In this document: positions 15,684 through 25,482 of the stretch, one piece after another
How positions within the stretch are numbered: position 1 is the stretch's first letter
How the letters are laid out: every line of letters begins with the position of its first letter
From: Cellulomonas sp.
GTDB lineage: Bacteria; Actinomycetota; Actinomycetes; Actinomycetales; Cellulomonadaceae
DNA: 38,935 bases
Direction of reading: 5' to 3'
NCBI GenBank assembly: GCA_012927595.1
Contig: JABBOW010000031.1
Coordinates: forward strand, 1-38,935
The notes under the pieces: model-generated
Databases searched by the model: none
Told to the model about the DNA's origin: nothing
Seen by the model: only the letters and a program-made list of their open reading frames with translations
Translations under genes and position numbers: made by a program

Positions 15684-16745
15684 GTGACCGAGCCGGCGAC
15701 CCCAGCGAACCCGCCCTCGGCCTCGCTGACCTCACGCCACCCGCTCGTCCCGGTCGATCGGCTGCTCGCCGAGCTGGTCCCGCCGCGGTTGTTTGCGACC
15801 GCGTCGTTCGACACCTACCGTCCCGACCCGTCCCACCCCAGCCAGCAGAACGCGGTCACGCGGTTGCGGGAGGTGGCGGCCGACGTCGCAGCGGGGGACC
15901 GCGGCTCGTGGTGGCGGCGTCGGCGCCGGCGTGCGGCGCCAGCGGTCTACCTCGACGGAGGCTTCGGTGTCGGCAAGACGCACCTGCTCGCGGCCCTCGC
16001 GCACGCGACGGGCACGGGATCGGTCCTCGGCACAGGTGCGGCATACGGCACGTTCGTCGAGTACACGAACCTGGTCGGGGCGCTGGGATTCCTGCCGACC
16101 GTCAAGGCGCTTGCCGCGCACCGGATCGTCTGCATCGATGAGTTCGAGCTCGACGACCCCGGCGACACGGTCCTCGTCACGCGCCTCCTGCGTGAGCTCG
16201 CCGATCGAGGCGTGGCCGTCGCGGCGACGTCGAACACGCTGCCGGGCTCCCTCGGTGAAGGCAGGTTCGCCGCCGAGGAGTTCCTTCGGGAGATCCAGTC
16301 GCTCGCGGCGCGGTTCGAGGTGCTCCGCATCGACGGCGAGGACTACCGGCACCGCGCGGTCGTCACAGATGCTCCGGGTCTGCCCGACGAGGCCGTCCGG
16401 GCCTCCGCAGGCGCCATCTTCGGCGCGACGATCGACCCCTTCGCGGACCTGCTGGCCCACCTCGCGACGGTCCACCCGAGCCGGTACGGTGCGCTGCTGG
16501 ACGGCGTCACGCTTGTGGCGTTGACCGGTGTGGGGACCATCCACAGCCAGGACGTCGCGCTGCGGTTCGTGGTCCTGGTCGACCGGCTCTACGACCGCGA
16601 CGTCCCGGTCGTGCTGGGCGGTGCGGGCGAGCAGCAGCTGTTCACGCCCGAGATGCTCGCGGGCGGCTACCGCAAGAAGTACTTCCGCGCGCTGTCACGG
16701 CTCGGCGCGCTGACCGGAGCCGGGCGCGCGATGCTCGCGGGGTGA
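15684..16745 (+). CDS. zapE: Cell division protein ZapE / AFG1-family ATPase
   Basis: A 353-residue AAA-type ATPase of the AFG1/LACE1 family. The Walker A motif GGFGVGKTHLL is near residue 98, Walker B RIVCIDEFELDDPGD near 150, and sensor-like AVAATSNTLPG near 180. The C-terminal segment YRKKYFRALSRLGAL is a common ending in this family. In Escherichia coli ZapE contacts FtsZ and affects Z-ring stability; the actinobacterial role is less clear. The GTG at 15684 is chosen because a TANNNT -10 lies just upstream; an alternative at 15642 adds 14 non-homologous residues. It is divergent from the sulfur operon and converges with ppk2. Confidence 0.87.
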   Translation: MTEPATPANPPSASLTSRHPLVPVDRLLAELVPPRLFATASFDTYRPDPSHPSQQNAVTRLREVAADVAAGDRGSWWRRRRRRAAPAVYLDGGFGVGKTHLLAALAHATGTGSVLGTGAAYGTFVEYTNLVGALGFLPTVKALAAHRIVCIDEFELDDPGDTVLVTRLLRELADRGVAVAATSNTLPGSLGEGRFAAEEFLREIQSLAARFEVLRIDGEDYRHRAVVTDAPGLPDEAVRASAGAIFGATIDPFADLLAHLATVHPSRYGALLDGVTLVALTGVGTIHSQDVALRFVVLVDRLYDRDVPVVLGGAGEQQLFTPEMLAGGYRKKYFRALSRLGALTGAGRAMLAG

Positions 16746-16752
16746 GCCCGCG
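16736..16752 (+). terminator. GC-rich hairpin across the zapE stop codon
   Basis: CGCGGG (16736-16741) pairs perfectly with CCCGCG (16747-16752) around a five-base loop that contains the zapE TGA. There is no T-run after it, so it is a weak candidate for a terminator between the convergent zapE and ppk2 genes. Confidence 0.3.
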
Positions 16753-16782
16753 CGGGGACCCTGGAGCACGCACAGCTGTCCG

Positions 16783-17643
16783 TCAGGGCTGCTGCGCGTC
16801 GATCCGCGCCTTCTCGGCCTCGACGTCGAAGTCGGCCGACGGCCAGCCCAGGTCGAGGCCCCTGAACGCGTGCGTGAGGAGCTCAGTCACCGCGAGCCGT
16901 GCGTACCACTTGCGATCGGCGGGCACCGCGTACCAGGGCGCGACGTCGGTCGATGTCCGGTCGAACACCGCCTGGTAGGCCTCGGCGTACCGCGGCCAGA
17001 GCAGCCGCTCGTCGAGGTCGCCGGGGTTGTACTTCCAGTACTTGTCGGGCCGCTCGAGGCGCTGGCGCAGGCGCTTCTTCTGCTCGGCCTGCGAGACCAT
17101 GAGCGCGACCTTGATGATCGTGGTACCGCTCGCCACGACACGGGCCTCGAAGTCGTTGATCTCGTCGTACCGCGAACCCCAGACCTCGGGCGGCACGAGC
17201 TCGTGGACACGGACGACGAGCACGTCCTCGTAGTGCGACCTGTCAAACACGCCGAGCCGACCTGGTTGCGGGAGGGCGTTCGCGATGCGCCAGAGGTAGG
17301 GGTGCGTGCGCTCCGCCTTGGTGGGCACACCGAAGGCCGTGAGCTGGACGCCCTGCGGGTCGACCATGGCGACCACGTGCCGCACGGCGCCGCCCTTGCC
17401 GGCGGTGTCCATGCCCTGCAGCACGAGCAGCACGGATCGGGTCCCCCCCGAGCGACCCTCCGCGAACAGACGCTCCTGCAGCTGGGACATCAGGACGCCC
17501 CGTCGAGCCAGGTGCGCGTCGGCGTGCTTCGACCTCCCGTCCCAGCCGGGCTTGCCGGTGGGGTCGAAGTCGGCCAGCCGGAATCCCTCGGACACCCGCA
17601 GGGCGTCGTGGGCGGGTGTGGTCCAGCGGTCGGACGTGGGCAC
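16783..17643 (-). CDS. ppk2: Polyphosphate kinase 2 family phosphotransferase
   Basis: A 286-residue PPK2 enzyme that moves phosphate between polyphosphate and nucleotides. The Walker A loop LVLQGMDTAGKGGAVRHV is near residue 70, the Asp of FDRSHYEDVLVVRVH near 135, and the lid region with VSQAEQKKRLRQRL near 180. The length and single domain fit the class that phosphorylates nucleoside mono- or diphosphates; which class cannot be settled by eye. GTG start at 17643. It lies downstream of the trehalose operon with 109 bases between, on the same strand, and may be read through or have its own promoter. Confidence 0.9.
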   Translation of the reverse strand: MPTSDRWTTPAHDALRVSEGFRLADFDPTGKPGWDGRSKHADAHLARRGVLMSQLQERLFAEGRSGGTRSVLLVLQGMDTAGKGGAVRHVVAMVDPQGVQLTAFGVPTKAERTHPYLWRIANALPQPGRLGVFDRSHYEDVLVVRVHELVPPEVWGSRYDEINDFEARVVASGTTIIKVALMVSQAEQKKRLRQRLERPDKYWKYNPGDLDERLLWPRYAEAYQAVFDRTSTDVAPWYAVPADRKWYARLAVTELLTHAFRGLDLGWPSADFDVEAEKARIDAQQP

Positions 17644-17752
17644 GTGGGCCTCCTTGTGGCGGTGGTCGATCGAGCCTGACCCTATCCAGCGCTCGTGACG
17701 GCTGCGCTTCGAACGGCCGGTCGGGTGCGCGGATCCGGGCTCGTGGTGCGGC

Positions 17753-19507
17753 TCAGGCGAGCACGGCGACGCTGCGGGGTGGCATCGCGATCGTCGATCC
17801 CGCCGTGCCCGTGGGCTCCCACGCGGCGAGCACGGCGAGCGCGCTGTCGGTGCGCAGCTGTACCCGTTGGGCCTGGGCGGCGAGGTTGCAGACGATCCGG
17901 GCAGCGCCTCGCTCGACGACGACCCAGCTCGGCCGGTCGTCGTGGTCGAACCGGACCGCCGTGGCTGCGAGGTCGCCGGCCGCGAGCTCGGGAATCGCCC
18001 GCCGCAGCCCGATCAGGGTGCGGTACCACGCGAGCATCCGGACGTGCTCGGGTTGCGTGGTCTCCGACCAGTCGAGCCGGCTGCGCTCGAACGTCGCGGG
18101 GTCCTGCGGATCGGGGACCTCCGGGTCGTGGTCGGTGGCCCCCGACGCGTCCGCGTGCCCGTGCTCCGCGAACTCGGCGCCCCGACCGTCGCGCACCGCC
18201 TGGGCGAGATCCGGGTCGGTGTAGTCGGTGAAGAACTGCCACGGCGTTCTGGTTCCCCACTCCTCGCCCATGAACAGCATCGGGGTGAACGGCGACAGCA
18301 CGACGAGGGCCGCCTCGATCGCGAGCGCGCCGGCATCGAGCGTCGCCGCGGGCCGGTCACCCTGGGCGCGGTTGCCGACCTGGTCGTGGTCGGAGGCGAA
18401 CACGACGAGCCGGTGGCCGTCGGTGCCTCGTGGGATCTGATGCCCCCACGGGCGCCTACGGACGGTCGAGTACGTGCCGTCATGGACGAAGGCCCTCGTC
18501 AGCGCGGTCCGCAAGGTTGCAGCCGTACCGAAATCGGCGTAGTACCCCTGGCGTTCGCCGGTCACGAACGCGTGGATCGCGTGGTGCACGTCGTCGGCCC
18601 ACTGCGCGGTCATGCCGTGGCCCCCTGCGGCCGTCGCGGTGATGGTGGCGGGGTCGTTGAGGTCGGACTCCGCGATGAGGGACAGCGGTCGTCCGAGCTC
18701 GGTGGCGAGCACCGTGACCTCGTCGGACAGCTGCGCCAGGATGTGCCGCTCCGATTCGTCGACCAGCGCGTGCACAGCGTCGAGCCGCAGGGCGTCGACG
18801 CGGAAGTCGCGGAACCACCGCAGCGCGCTGTCGCAGATCCACCGCCGCACCTCGGCGCAGCCCGGTCCGTCGAGGTTGGCCGCGGCCCCCCACGGTGTCT
18901 CGTGCGCGCCCGTGAAGTAGGGCCCGAACGTCGACAGGTAGTTGCCGGCCGGTCCCAGGTGGTTGTGGACGACGTCCAGGCACACACCCAGGCCGCGGGC
19001 GTGCGCGGCGTCGACGAGCTCCTGGAGCGCGGCGGGCCCGCCGTACGGCTCGTGCACGGTGAACAGGCCCACACCGTCGTAGCCCCACCCGTGCGCGCCG
19101 TCGAACGCCGCGATCGGCATGAGCTCGATGATGTCGACGCCGAGCGCGACGAGATGGTCGAGCCGGCCGATCGCGGCCCGCAGCGTGCCCTGTGGCGTGA
19201 AGGTCCCGACATGGAGCTCGTAGAGGACCCGCCCGCGCACGTCGGTCCCGCGCCAGCCGTCGTCCGACCATGCGAACGCGTCCGCGTCGAACACGCGACT
19301 GGCGCCGTGCACGCCGGTCGGTTGCCACGCGCTGCGCGGGTCGGGTCGGGGCGGTGACCCGTCGACGCTGAAGGCGTAGTCGGTGCCCGAGGCGAGGTCG
19401 ACGTCAGCGGCCCACCAGCCGTCACGGTCACGAGCCAACGAGTGTCGGTTCTGGCCGAGCACGAGCTCGACGACGTGGGCGTCGGGCGCCCACACGCGGG
19501 GGACCAC
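17753..19507 (-). CDS. treZ: Malto-oligosyltrehalose trehalohydrolase
   Basis: A 584-residue GH13 enzyme that releases trehalose from maltooligosyl trehalose. A short N-terminal CBM48-like domain (RVWAPDAHVVELVLG) is followed by the barrel: LDVVHNHLGPAGNYL near residue 178, the nucleophile Asp in VDALRLDAVHAL near 240, the acid/base Glu in LIAESDLNDP near 275 and the third Asp in VFASDHDQVGNR near 365. The GTG start at 19507 is three bases after the treY stop. Together with treY and treX it makes trehalose from glycogen, an osmotic and desiccation protectant. Length is typical. Confidence 0.94.
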   Translation of the reverse strand: MVPRVWAPDAHVVELVLGQNRHSLARDRDGWWAADVDLASGTDYAFSVDGSPPRPDPRSAWQPTGVHGASRVFDADAFAWSDDGWRGTDVRGRVLYELHVGTFTPQGTLRAAIGRLDHLVALGVDIIELMPIAAFDGAHGWGYDGVGLFTVHEPYGGPAALQELVDAAHARGLGVCLDVVHNHLGPAGNYLSTFGPYFTGAHETPWGAAANLDGPGCAEVRRWICDSALRWFRDFRVDALRLDAVHALVDESERHILAQLSDEVTVLATELGRPLSLIAESDLNDPATITATAAGGHGMTAQWADDVHHAIHAFVTGERQGYYADFGTAATLRTALTRAFVHDGTYSTVRRRPWGHQIPRGTDGHRLVVFASDHDQVGNRAQGDRPAATLDAGALAIEAALVVLSPFTPMLFMGEEWGTRTPWQFFTDYTDPDLAQAVRDGRGAEFAEHGHADASGATDHDPEVPDPQDPATFERSRLDWSETTQPEHVRMLAWYRTLIGLRRAIPELAAGDLAATAVRFDHDDRPSWVVVERGAARIVCNLAAQAQRVQLRTDSALAVLAAWEPTGTAGSTIAMPPRSVAVLA

Positions 19508-19510
19508 GGC

Positions 19511-22030
19511 TCAGTCCGTCGCGCGCACGAGCAGCGCGACCGGCAGCCGGTCGAGCAGCGGGGCGATCTCTTGGACGCCGCCCACGACGACGCGGTTCGT
19601 CAGCACGTCGTGCCACGCGCCCTCGGGCAGCGCGACCGTGTGGTCAGCCCACCCCCCGAGCCGGTCGAGAGCGATCGCGAGGCGCGTCGCTATGACGACG
19701 ACGGCTGCCTCGCCGGCCACGGTGCGTGCGTAGCTGAGTGCGTGGCCGGATGAGTGCGCCAGCGGCCGGAAGCCGGCCCCCGGACCGACGAATGCCTCGG
19801 AGAGGTCCCGGCGTGTGCGCAGCGCACGGGACGTGACGAGCAGCTTCTCGTCTGCCAGGTCACGGGGGCCCGCCCCCTCGTCGAGTCGTGCGAGCCGAGC
19901 CGCGAGCGGCGCGACGTCCACGGCGCGACGGTTGTCCGGGTCGACGAGCGCGACCGAGGGGACCTCGGTGCCCTGGTACACGTCGGCGACGCCTGGCAGC
20001 GTGAGCTGCACGAGCTTCGTGCCGAGGGTCGCCGCCCGGACGGCGGTCCGGGTGCGCAGCTCCCACGCGGCGAACAGCTCGACCGCACGGTCGTCGCCGA
20101 GCACGTGCCGCGCTGTGGCGAGGACCGCTGCCTCGTACGTCGCGTCGGGCTCCGTCCAGGTCGTGCGGGACTTCGCCTCCCGGATCGCCTTGGTCAGGTA
20201 CCCGGTCAGCCGGTCATCGGACAGCGGTCCGTCCGGCGTCCAGGTGCCCGCGAGGGTCTGCCACAGGAGGTTCTCGGTGCGGCCGTCGAGCAGCGCGCTG
20301 CGGTACGGCGCACTCGTGGCGCGCAGCCGGTCCACCAGGGTCGACCACTCGACGGCCGCCTCGCTGAGGACGCCGAGCCGGGTCCGGGTGTCCTCGCTGC
20401 GCTTGGTGTCGTGCGTCGACAGCGTCGTCATTCCGAGCGGAGCCTGCTGCTGCTGGCGTGCCGCCCAGAACGACAGCTCGGTCGGGGTGAGCGCGAAGCG
20501 CGCGGGTTCGCCGCCCACCTCGCACAGCCCGACGAGGTGCGTCCAGCGGTAGAACGCGGTGTCCTCGACGCCCTTGGCCATGACGGCCCCGCACGTCTGC
20601 TGGAACCGGACCACGAGCTCGTCGCGGACGGGGCTGCGGGTACGGCCCGCGCTGCCAGCCTCGCGTCCGAGGAGCAGGTCGACGAGCACGGACATCGTCG
20701 CGGCACGCTCGGGGGGGAGCCTGTCCGCGGCGATCCGTGCAGCCGACTCCACAACCTCGACTGACACGGTCGGCAGCGGGTCACCCGGTACGACGTAGGC
20801 GCGGTACCGGTCGAACGCCACGAGCAGCTCGACGAGGCAGTCGTGCACCGACCGCCAGGTGTGGTCCCGCAGGCGCAGGTCGTCGTGGCAGATCCCGGCC
20901 GCGAGCGCTGTCAGGCGATGAACCTCGGCGTAGAGTGCGCCGTCGACCATCTCGCGCTTGGCGGAGCTGATGATCGCAGGCAGGGCGTCAGACGTGTCGC
21001 CCGTCAGGCGGTGCATGACGGCACCGAGCACCGCGGCGCCGCCCGGGTCGACGAAGGTCTGCTGCACGCGCCACAGCGCCTCGTACCCCGTTGTGCCGGC
21101 GGTCTCCCAGTCGGTCGGGAGCTCCTCGTCGCCTTCGAGGATCTTCTCGACGACGACCCATGCCCCGCCCGTGCGCTCGCGCAGTCGCGTCAGGTACCCG
21201 GCAGGGTCGGTCAGTCCGTCGGGGTGGTCGATGCGCAGACCGTCGAGGGTGCCGTCGGCGACAAGGCCGAGCACGAGAGCGTGCGTCGCGTCGAACACGA
21301 CCGGGTCCTCGACGCGGATCGCGACGAGTGTGCCGACGTCGAAGAACCGCCGGTAGTTGAGCTCCTCGTCGGCGACCCGCCAGTATGCGAGGCGGTAGTG
21401 CTGACGCTCGAGCAGCTCCGCAAGGGGGAGGTGCTCGGTGCCTGGGCGCACCGGGAACACGTGGTCGGCGTACCGCAGCACGGTTCTCGGCGCCTCGCCG
21501 GCCCCGGGGACGACGATCTCATCGAGGGTCAGCTCGCCGCCGGCGAGGACCGCTCCGATCCGGTCGGCGAGCACCGGCATGAGCACGGCGCCGTCCCCGG
21601 CGGACCAGTCGACGTCGAACCACGCGGCGAACGGCGAGTCCGGACCATCGGCGAGCACGGACCACAGCGCGCGGTTGTGCCACACCGGGGTGGGCACGGC
21701 CATGTGGTTCGGGACGATGTCGAGCACGAGCCCCAGTCCGGCTGCATGCGAGGTATCGGCGAGCCGACGCAGCGCGGGCAGCCCACCGATGAGGGGCGAG
21801 ATCTCGTCATGGTCGACGACGTCGTACCCGTGGGTCGACCCGGGCGCTGAACGCAGCACAGGGGACAGGTACAGGTGCGTGACACCGAGCATGGCCAGGT
21901 ACGGCACGCGTTCGGCGGCGTCGTCCAGCGTGAGCTCGGGTCCGAGCTGCAGCCGATAGGTCGAGACGGGTACGGGCAGCCCCTCGCCGACCAGGCGGCG
22001 CGATGCGGTGGCCTGACGGGCTTCGCTCAT
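19511..22030 (-). CDS. treY: Maltooligosyl trehalose synthase
   Basis: An 839-residue GH13 transglycosylase that turns the reducing-end alpha-1,4 bond of maltodextrins into the alpha,alpha-1,1 bond of trehalose. Visible signatures are STYRLQLG at the start, DIVPNHMAVPTPVW, the nucleophile in GLRIDHPDGLTDP, the acid/base in VVVEKILEGDEELP, and LSTHDTKRSEDTRTR. The ATG at 22030 overlaps the treX stop (ATGA); an in-frame extension upstream runs antisense-like through treX and has no homology. It is the middle gene of treX-treY-treZ. Confidence 0.94.
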   Translation of the reverse strand: MSEARQATASRRLVGEGLPVPVSTYRLQLGPELTLDDAAERVPYLAMLGVTHLYLSPVLRSAPGSTHGYDVVDHDEISPLIGGLPALRRLADTSHAAGLGLVLDIVPNHMAVPTPVWHNRALWSVLADGPDSPFAAWFDVDWSAGDGAVLMPVLADRIGAVLAGGELTLDEIVVPGAGEAPRTVLRYADHVFPVRPGTEHLPLAELLERQHYRLAYWRVADEELNYRRFFDVGTLVAIRVEDPVVFDATHALVLGLVADGTLDGLRIDHPDGLTDPAGYLTRLRERTGGAWVVVEKILEGDEELPTDWETAGTTGYEALWRVQQTFVDPGGAAVLGAVMHRLTGDTSDALPAIISSAKREMVDGALYAEVHRLTALAAGICHDDLRLRDHTWRSVHDCLVELLVAFDRYRAYVVPGDPLPTVSVEVVESAARIAADRLPPERAATMSVLVDLLLGREAGSAGRTRSPVRDELVVRFQQTCGAVMAKGVEDTAFYRWTHLVGLCEVGGEPARFALTPTELSFWAARQQQQAPLGMTTLSTHDTKRSEDTRTRLGVLSEAAVEWSTLVDRLRATSAPYRSALLDGRTENLLWQTLAGTWTPDGPLSDDRLTGYLTKAIREAKSRTTWTEPDATYEAAVLATARHVLGDDRAVELFAAWELRTRTAVRAATLGTKLVQLTLPGVADVYQGTEVPSVALVDPDNRRAVDVAPLAARLARLDEGAGPRDLADEKLLVTSRALRTRRDLSEAFVGPGAGFRPLAHSSGHALSYARTVAGEAAVVVIATRLAIALDRLGGWADHTVALPEGAWHDVLTNRVVVGGVQEIAPLLDRLPVALLVRATD

Positions 22031-24192
22031 GCGCCTGCGCTCGGTGCGGCCGCCGGGGTGCCGGCCAGCGTCCGCAGGGCTTCCACCGGTGGTCGCCTGA
22101 GCATGACGAGCGAGTGGTGCTCGAGGATCAATGCCGCGCACGCCTCGAACGTCTGGCCTACCTCGACCCGTGAGTCGGTGTCGAGCACCGCGGTCCAGAC
22201 AGCCCCATACTCGGCGGCCGGCAGTGTGAAGGTCGCAGGCTCGGGTTGGGCGTTGTACAGGACCAGGAAGCTGTCGTCGACGATCGGCTCGCCACGCAGG
22301 TCCGGCTCCGTGATGGCCTCGCCGTTCAGGAACACCATCACGGCCCGGGCTTGGTCCGCCTGCCAGGCGTCACCCGACATGTGCGTTCCCGCCGGTGCGA
22401 ACCAGGCGATGTCGCGCAGGTCTGACTCGCCGCCGTGGTCGGGTGCGCCGGCGAAGAACCGGCGCCGGCGCAGCGCGGGGTGCTCGCTCCGGATCCGGAA
22501 CACGCTCTGCGTGAACTCCAGCAGCGCGGACCGGTCCTCGTCGAGGTCCCAGTCGACCCACGTGAGCTCGTCGTCGTGGCAGTAGCCGTTGTTGTTGCCG
22601 TGCTGCGTCCGACCGAGCTCGTCCCCGTGCGCAAGCATCGGCACGCCCTGCGAGAACAGCAGCGTCGCGATCATGTTGCGCTGCTGACGCCCCCGCAGCT
22701 TGCGGATGTCGGGATCAGTCGTCGGGCCCTCGGCCCCGCAGTTCCAGGACCTGTTGAAGCTCTCGCCGTCGCGGTTGCCCTCGCCGTTCGCGTCGTTGTG
22801 CTTCTCGTTGTACGAGACGAGGTCGGCGAGCGTGAAGCCATCGTGCGCCGTCACGAAGTTCACCGAGGCGATAGGCCGACGTCCCGTGTGCTCGTACAGG
22901 TCGGACGAGCCCGTCAGACGGCTCGCGAACTCCGCGAGCGTGGCCGGCTCGCCGCGCCAGAAGTCCCGCACCGTGTCCCGGTACCGACCGTTCCACTCCG
23001 ACCACAACGGCGGGAACCCGCCGACCTGGTATCCGCCGTCTCCGAGGTCCCACGGCTCGGCGATGAGCTTGACCTGCGAGATCAGCGGGTCTTGCTGCAC
23101 GATGTCGAAGAACGCCGACAGCCGGTCCACCTCGTGGAACTGCCGGGCCAGCGTCGCCGCGAGGTCGAACCGGAACCCGTCGACGTGCATCTCGCTGATC
23201 CAGTACCGCAGCGAGTCCATGATCATCTGCAGGACGTGCGGGGAGCGCATGAGCAGCGAGTTGCCGGTGCCCGTCGTGTCGAAGTAGTGGGCCTGGTCGG
23301 CGTCGACGAGCCGGTAGTAGCTGGCGTTGTCCAGACCTCGGAACGACAGCGTCCGCCCGAGCTCGTTGCCCTCGGCCGTGTGGTTGTACACGACGTCGAG
23401 GATGACCTCGATGTCCGCTGCGTGCAGGGCCTTGACCATCGCCTTGAACTCCTGGACCTGCTGGCCGGGTGCCGTGTAGGCGGCATAGCCGTTGTGCGGC
23501 GCGAAGAACCCGATCGTGTTGTAGCCCCAGTAGCTCGACAGCCCCTTGCCGACCAGCGTGGGGTCGTTGACGAACTGGTGCACGGGCATGAGCTCGATCG
23601 CGGTGACGCCCAGCTCGGTCAGGTGCTCGATCACCGCGGGGTGCGCGAGGGCCGCGTAGGTGCCCTGGAGCTCCGCGGGAACGCCCGGGTGCAGCTTCGT
23701 CAGTCCGCGCACGTGCGCCTCGTAGATGACGCTGTCGTGGTACTCGTGCTGCGGCGGGTGGTCGTGGCCCCAGTCGAAGAACGGGTTCACGACGACCGAC
23801 GTCATGGTGTGCCCGGCTGAGTCGTCGTCGTTGCGCGTGCCCGGTGCCCCGAACTGGTACGAGAACAGCGACTGGTCGCCATCGATCTGCCCGTCGATCG
23901 CTTTCGCGTACGGGTCGAGGAGCAGCTTGGCGGGGTTGCAGCGGTGGCCCCGAGCAGGGTCGTACGGTCCGTGGACCCGGTACCCGTAGCGCTGGCCGGG
24001 CTGCAGCGCGGGCAGGTAGCCGTGCCACACAAATGCATCGACCTCCGGCAGGTCGACCCGTTCCTCGGTGCCGTCCGCGGCGATGAGGCACAGCTCGACA
24101 CGCTCGGCGACACCCGAGTACACGGCGAAGTTGGTGCCGGTGCCGTCGTAGGTCGCGCCGAAGGGGTAGGGACGTCCAGGCCAGATACGCAT
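22027..24192 (-). CDS. treX: Glycogen debranching enzyme (isoamylase type)
   Basis: A 721-residue GH13 isoamylase-type enzyme that cuts alpha-1,6 branches of glycogen to supply linear chains to TreY. The N-terminal CBM48-type domain begins MRIWPGRPYPFGATYDG. The catalytic set is visible: DVVYNHTAEGNELG near residue 250, the nucleophile in GFRFDLAATLARQ near 335, the acid/base in LIAEPWDLGDGGY near 375, and FVTAHDGFTLADLVSYNEKH near 445. The ATG at 24192 is favoured over 24228 because family members start with this motif. GlgX is an equivalent name; the tre context favours treX. Confidence 0.92.
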   Translation of the reverse strand: MRIWPGRPYPFGATYDGTGTNFAVYSGVAERVELCLIAADGTEERVDLPEVDAFVWHGYLPALQPGQRYGYRVHGPYDPARGHRCNPAKLLLDPYAKAIDGQIDGDQSLFSYQFGAPGTRNDDDSAGHTMTSVVVNPFFDWGHDHPPQHEYHDSVIYEAHVRGLTKLHPGVPAELQGTYAALAHPAVIEHLTELGVTAIELMPVHQFVNDPTLVGKGLSSYWGYNTIGFFAPHNGYAAYTAPGQQVQEFKAMVKALHAADIEVILDVVYNHTAEGNELGRTLSFRGLDNASYYRLVDADQAHYFDTTGTGNSLLMRSPHVLQMIMDSLRYWISEMHVDGFRFDLAATLARQFHEVDRLSAFFDIVQQDPLISQVKLIAEPWDLGDGGYQVGGFPPLWSEWNGRYRDTVRDFWRGEPATLAEFASRLTGSSDLYEHTGRRPIASVNFVTAHDGFTLADLVSYNEKHNDANGEGNRDGESFNRSWNCGAEGPTTDPDIRKLRGRQQRNMIATLLFSQGVPMLAHGDELGRTQHGNNNGYCHDDELTWVDWDLDEDRSALLEFTQSVFRIRSEHPALRRRRFFAGAPDHGGESDLRDIAWFAPAGTHMSGDAWQADQARAVMVFLNGEAITEPDLRGEPIVDDSFLVLYNAQPEPATFTLPAAEYGAVWTAVLDTDSRVEVGQTFEACAALILEHHSLVMLRRPPVEALRTLAGTPAAAPSAGA

Positions 24193-24240
24193 CCGCTCAG
24201 CCTGCCAGCACTTGACGGTCCCAGACACCGCAGAAGGGCT

Positions 24241-24250
24241 GTGACGTCAC
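24241..24250. repeat. Perfect 10-bp palindrome GTGACGTCAC upstream of treX
   Basis: The palindrome overlaps the stop codon of the oxidoreductase gene (24247-24249) and sits 48 bases before the treX start. It could be an operator for the tre operon or simply part of the coding end; no second copy was noticed. Confidence 0.2.
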
Positions 24251-25359
24251 GCGTGCCGTGCGCGTCGGCGGCCGAGGACGGCGGAGATGGCATCGCTCAT
24301 GAGGTCGACGCCCTTGAGCGCACTTGTCTCTGCCGGCCCGCGGACCGTGCGCAGACCGGTCGAGTCGGAGAGCTGCGACGCGCCGCCGTCGGGGCCGAGG
24401 GGGAGCACGATCCGCTCAGGCGCCGGGGTGTAGGTGGCGGACGGCACGCGTCCCTCGATGAGGTCGCGGATGTTCGTAGCGACCACCTCGGCGTGCGCCC
24501 GCGCCGCGCTGGCACGCTTCGTCTCGCGGATGTCGGTGATGTCGCCGATCGCGAAGACCCGCTCGTGGCCGACGACGGACAAGGCCGACGTCACGCTCAG
24601 GCTCCCATCCTCGTGCCGTCCGCGGGACAGGTCGGCGTCGAGGTAGTCGGTCATCGGGTGCGACCCGTAGCAGCGGAACCAGATGTCGGCGCCGATGTCG
24701 AGACCGTTCGTCGTCTGGATGGTGAACGGCGCAAAGGTCCCGACGTCGACCGGCGGCAGGTAGCCGAGCCTCGAGTCGAGCACGAACCGCACGCCGCGGC
24801 TGTCGAGCTGGCTACGAACCGCCGCACGCAGCTCGGGGAGGTAGTCGCCGGCGGGGAGGATGTCGGTCCCCTGCTCGACCACGGTCACTGCAAGGTGCGG
24901 GAATGCCGATGTCAGCTCGCCGGCGAGCTCGAGGCCGACGGGACCGGCGCCGACGAGGAGCACGCGCCGGGCGGATACGAGGGCGGCCCTGGTCCGCACG
25001 AGCCGTGCGGCAGCCACGCTGACCTGGTCTTCAAGGTACTTCGCCGGGAACGGGTAGCTGGTCCCGGTCGCAAGCACGAGGAAGTCGGTGTCGATCGACT
25101 CGGTCGCGGACAGGTGCACCCGGGTGGCGCTGGCAAGCCGGACCCGGTCACGGATGATCTGCCCTTGCCGCAACAGCTGGTCGTAGGGAAAGAACACCCG
25201 GTCCAGCCACGCGGGGTCGACGACGGCCCGCAGCGCGCCCGTGGCGTGCACGAACGCGTCCTTGGGCTCGATCAGCACGACCTCGAGCAGATCGTCGAGC
25301 GCCTTCGCGACCAGCGTCCCGCCGTAGCCGGCGCCGACCACGACCACTCGTTGGCCCAT
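24247..25359 (-). CDS. FAD/NAD(P)-dependent oxidoreductase (NDH-2 / FSP1-AMID-like)
   Basis: A 370-residue flavoprotein with two dinucleotide folds. FAD binding is at VVVVGAGYGGTLVAKAL (residues 5-21), the NAD(P) fold at RRVLLVGAGPVGLELAGEL near residue 130, and the second FAD motif RVFAIGDITDI near 270. The short length and lack of an obvious C-terminal membrane helix resemble the AMID/FSP1-type quinone reductases more than classic NDH-2. The substrate cannot be read from the sequence. It lies upstream of treX on the same strand, 54 bases away, so they may be one transcript. ATG at 25359. Confidence 0.8.
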   Translation of the reverse strand: MGQRVVVVGAGYGGTLVAKALDDLLEVVLIEPKDAFVHATGALRAVVDPAWLDRVFFPYDQLLRQGQIIRDRVRLASATRVHLSATESIDTDFLVLATGTSYPFPAKYLEDQVSVAAARLVRTRAALVSARRVLLVGAGPVGLELAGELTSAFPHLAVTVVEQGTDILPAGDYLPELRAAVRSQLDSRGVRFVLDSRLGYLPPVDVGTFAPFTIQTTNGLDIGADIWFRCYGSHPMTDYLDADLSRGRHEDGSLSVTSALSVVGHERVFAIGDITDIRETKRASAARAHAEVVATNIRDLIEGRVPSATYTPAPERIVLPLGPDGGASQLSDSTGLRTVRGPAETSALKGVDLMSDAISAVLGRRRARHA

Positions 25360-25482
25360 CCTGATGCTCCCATCGCCTTGGTGTGTCGTGGACCCAGCAT
25401 GGACCAGAAAGGTCGACGAGAACGGTGCGCGGGGAACGGACGCGCTGTGGAGCCGGTCTCACAGGGTCGCCGCAGCGACGGA

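Noticed and set aside
15470-15814. A 114-codon minus-strand ORF containing the Cys leader at its end
   Set aside because: The upstream part overlaps the zapE start and promoter region and has no conserved features. Only the last 26 codons have the composition and position of a leader peptide.
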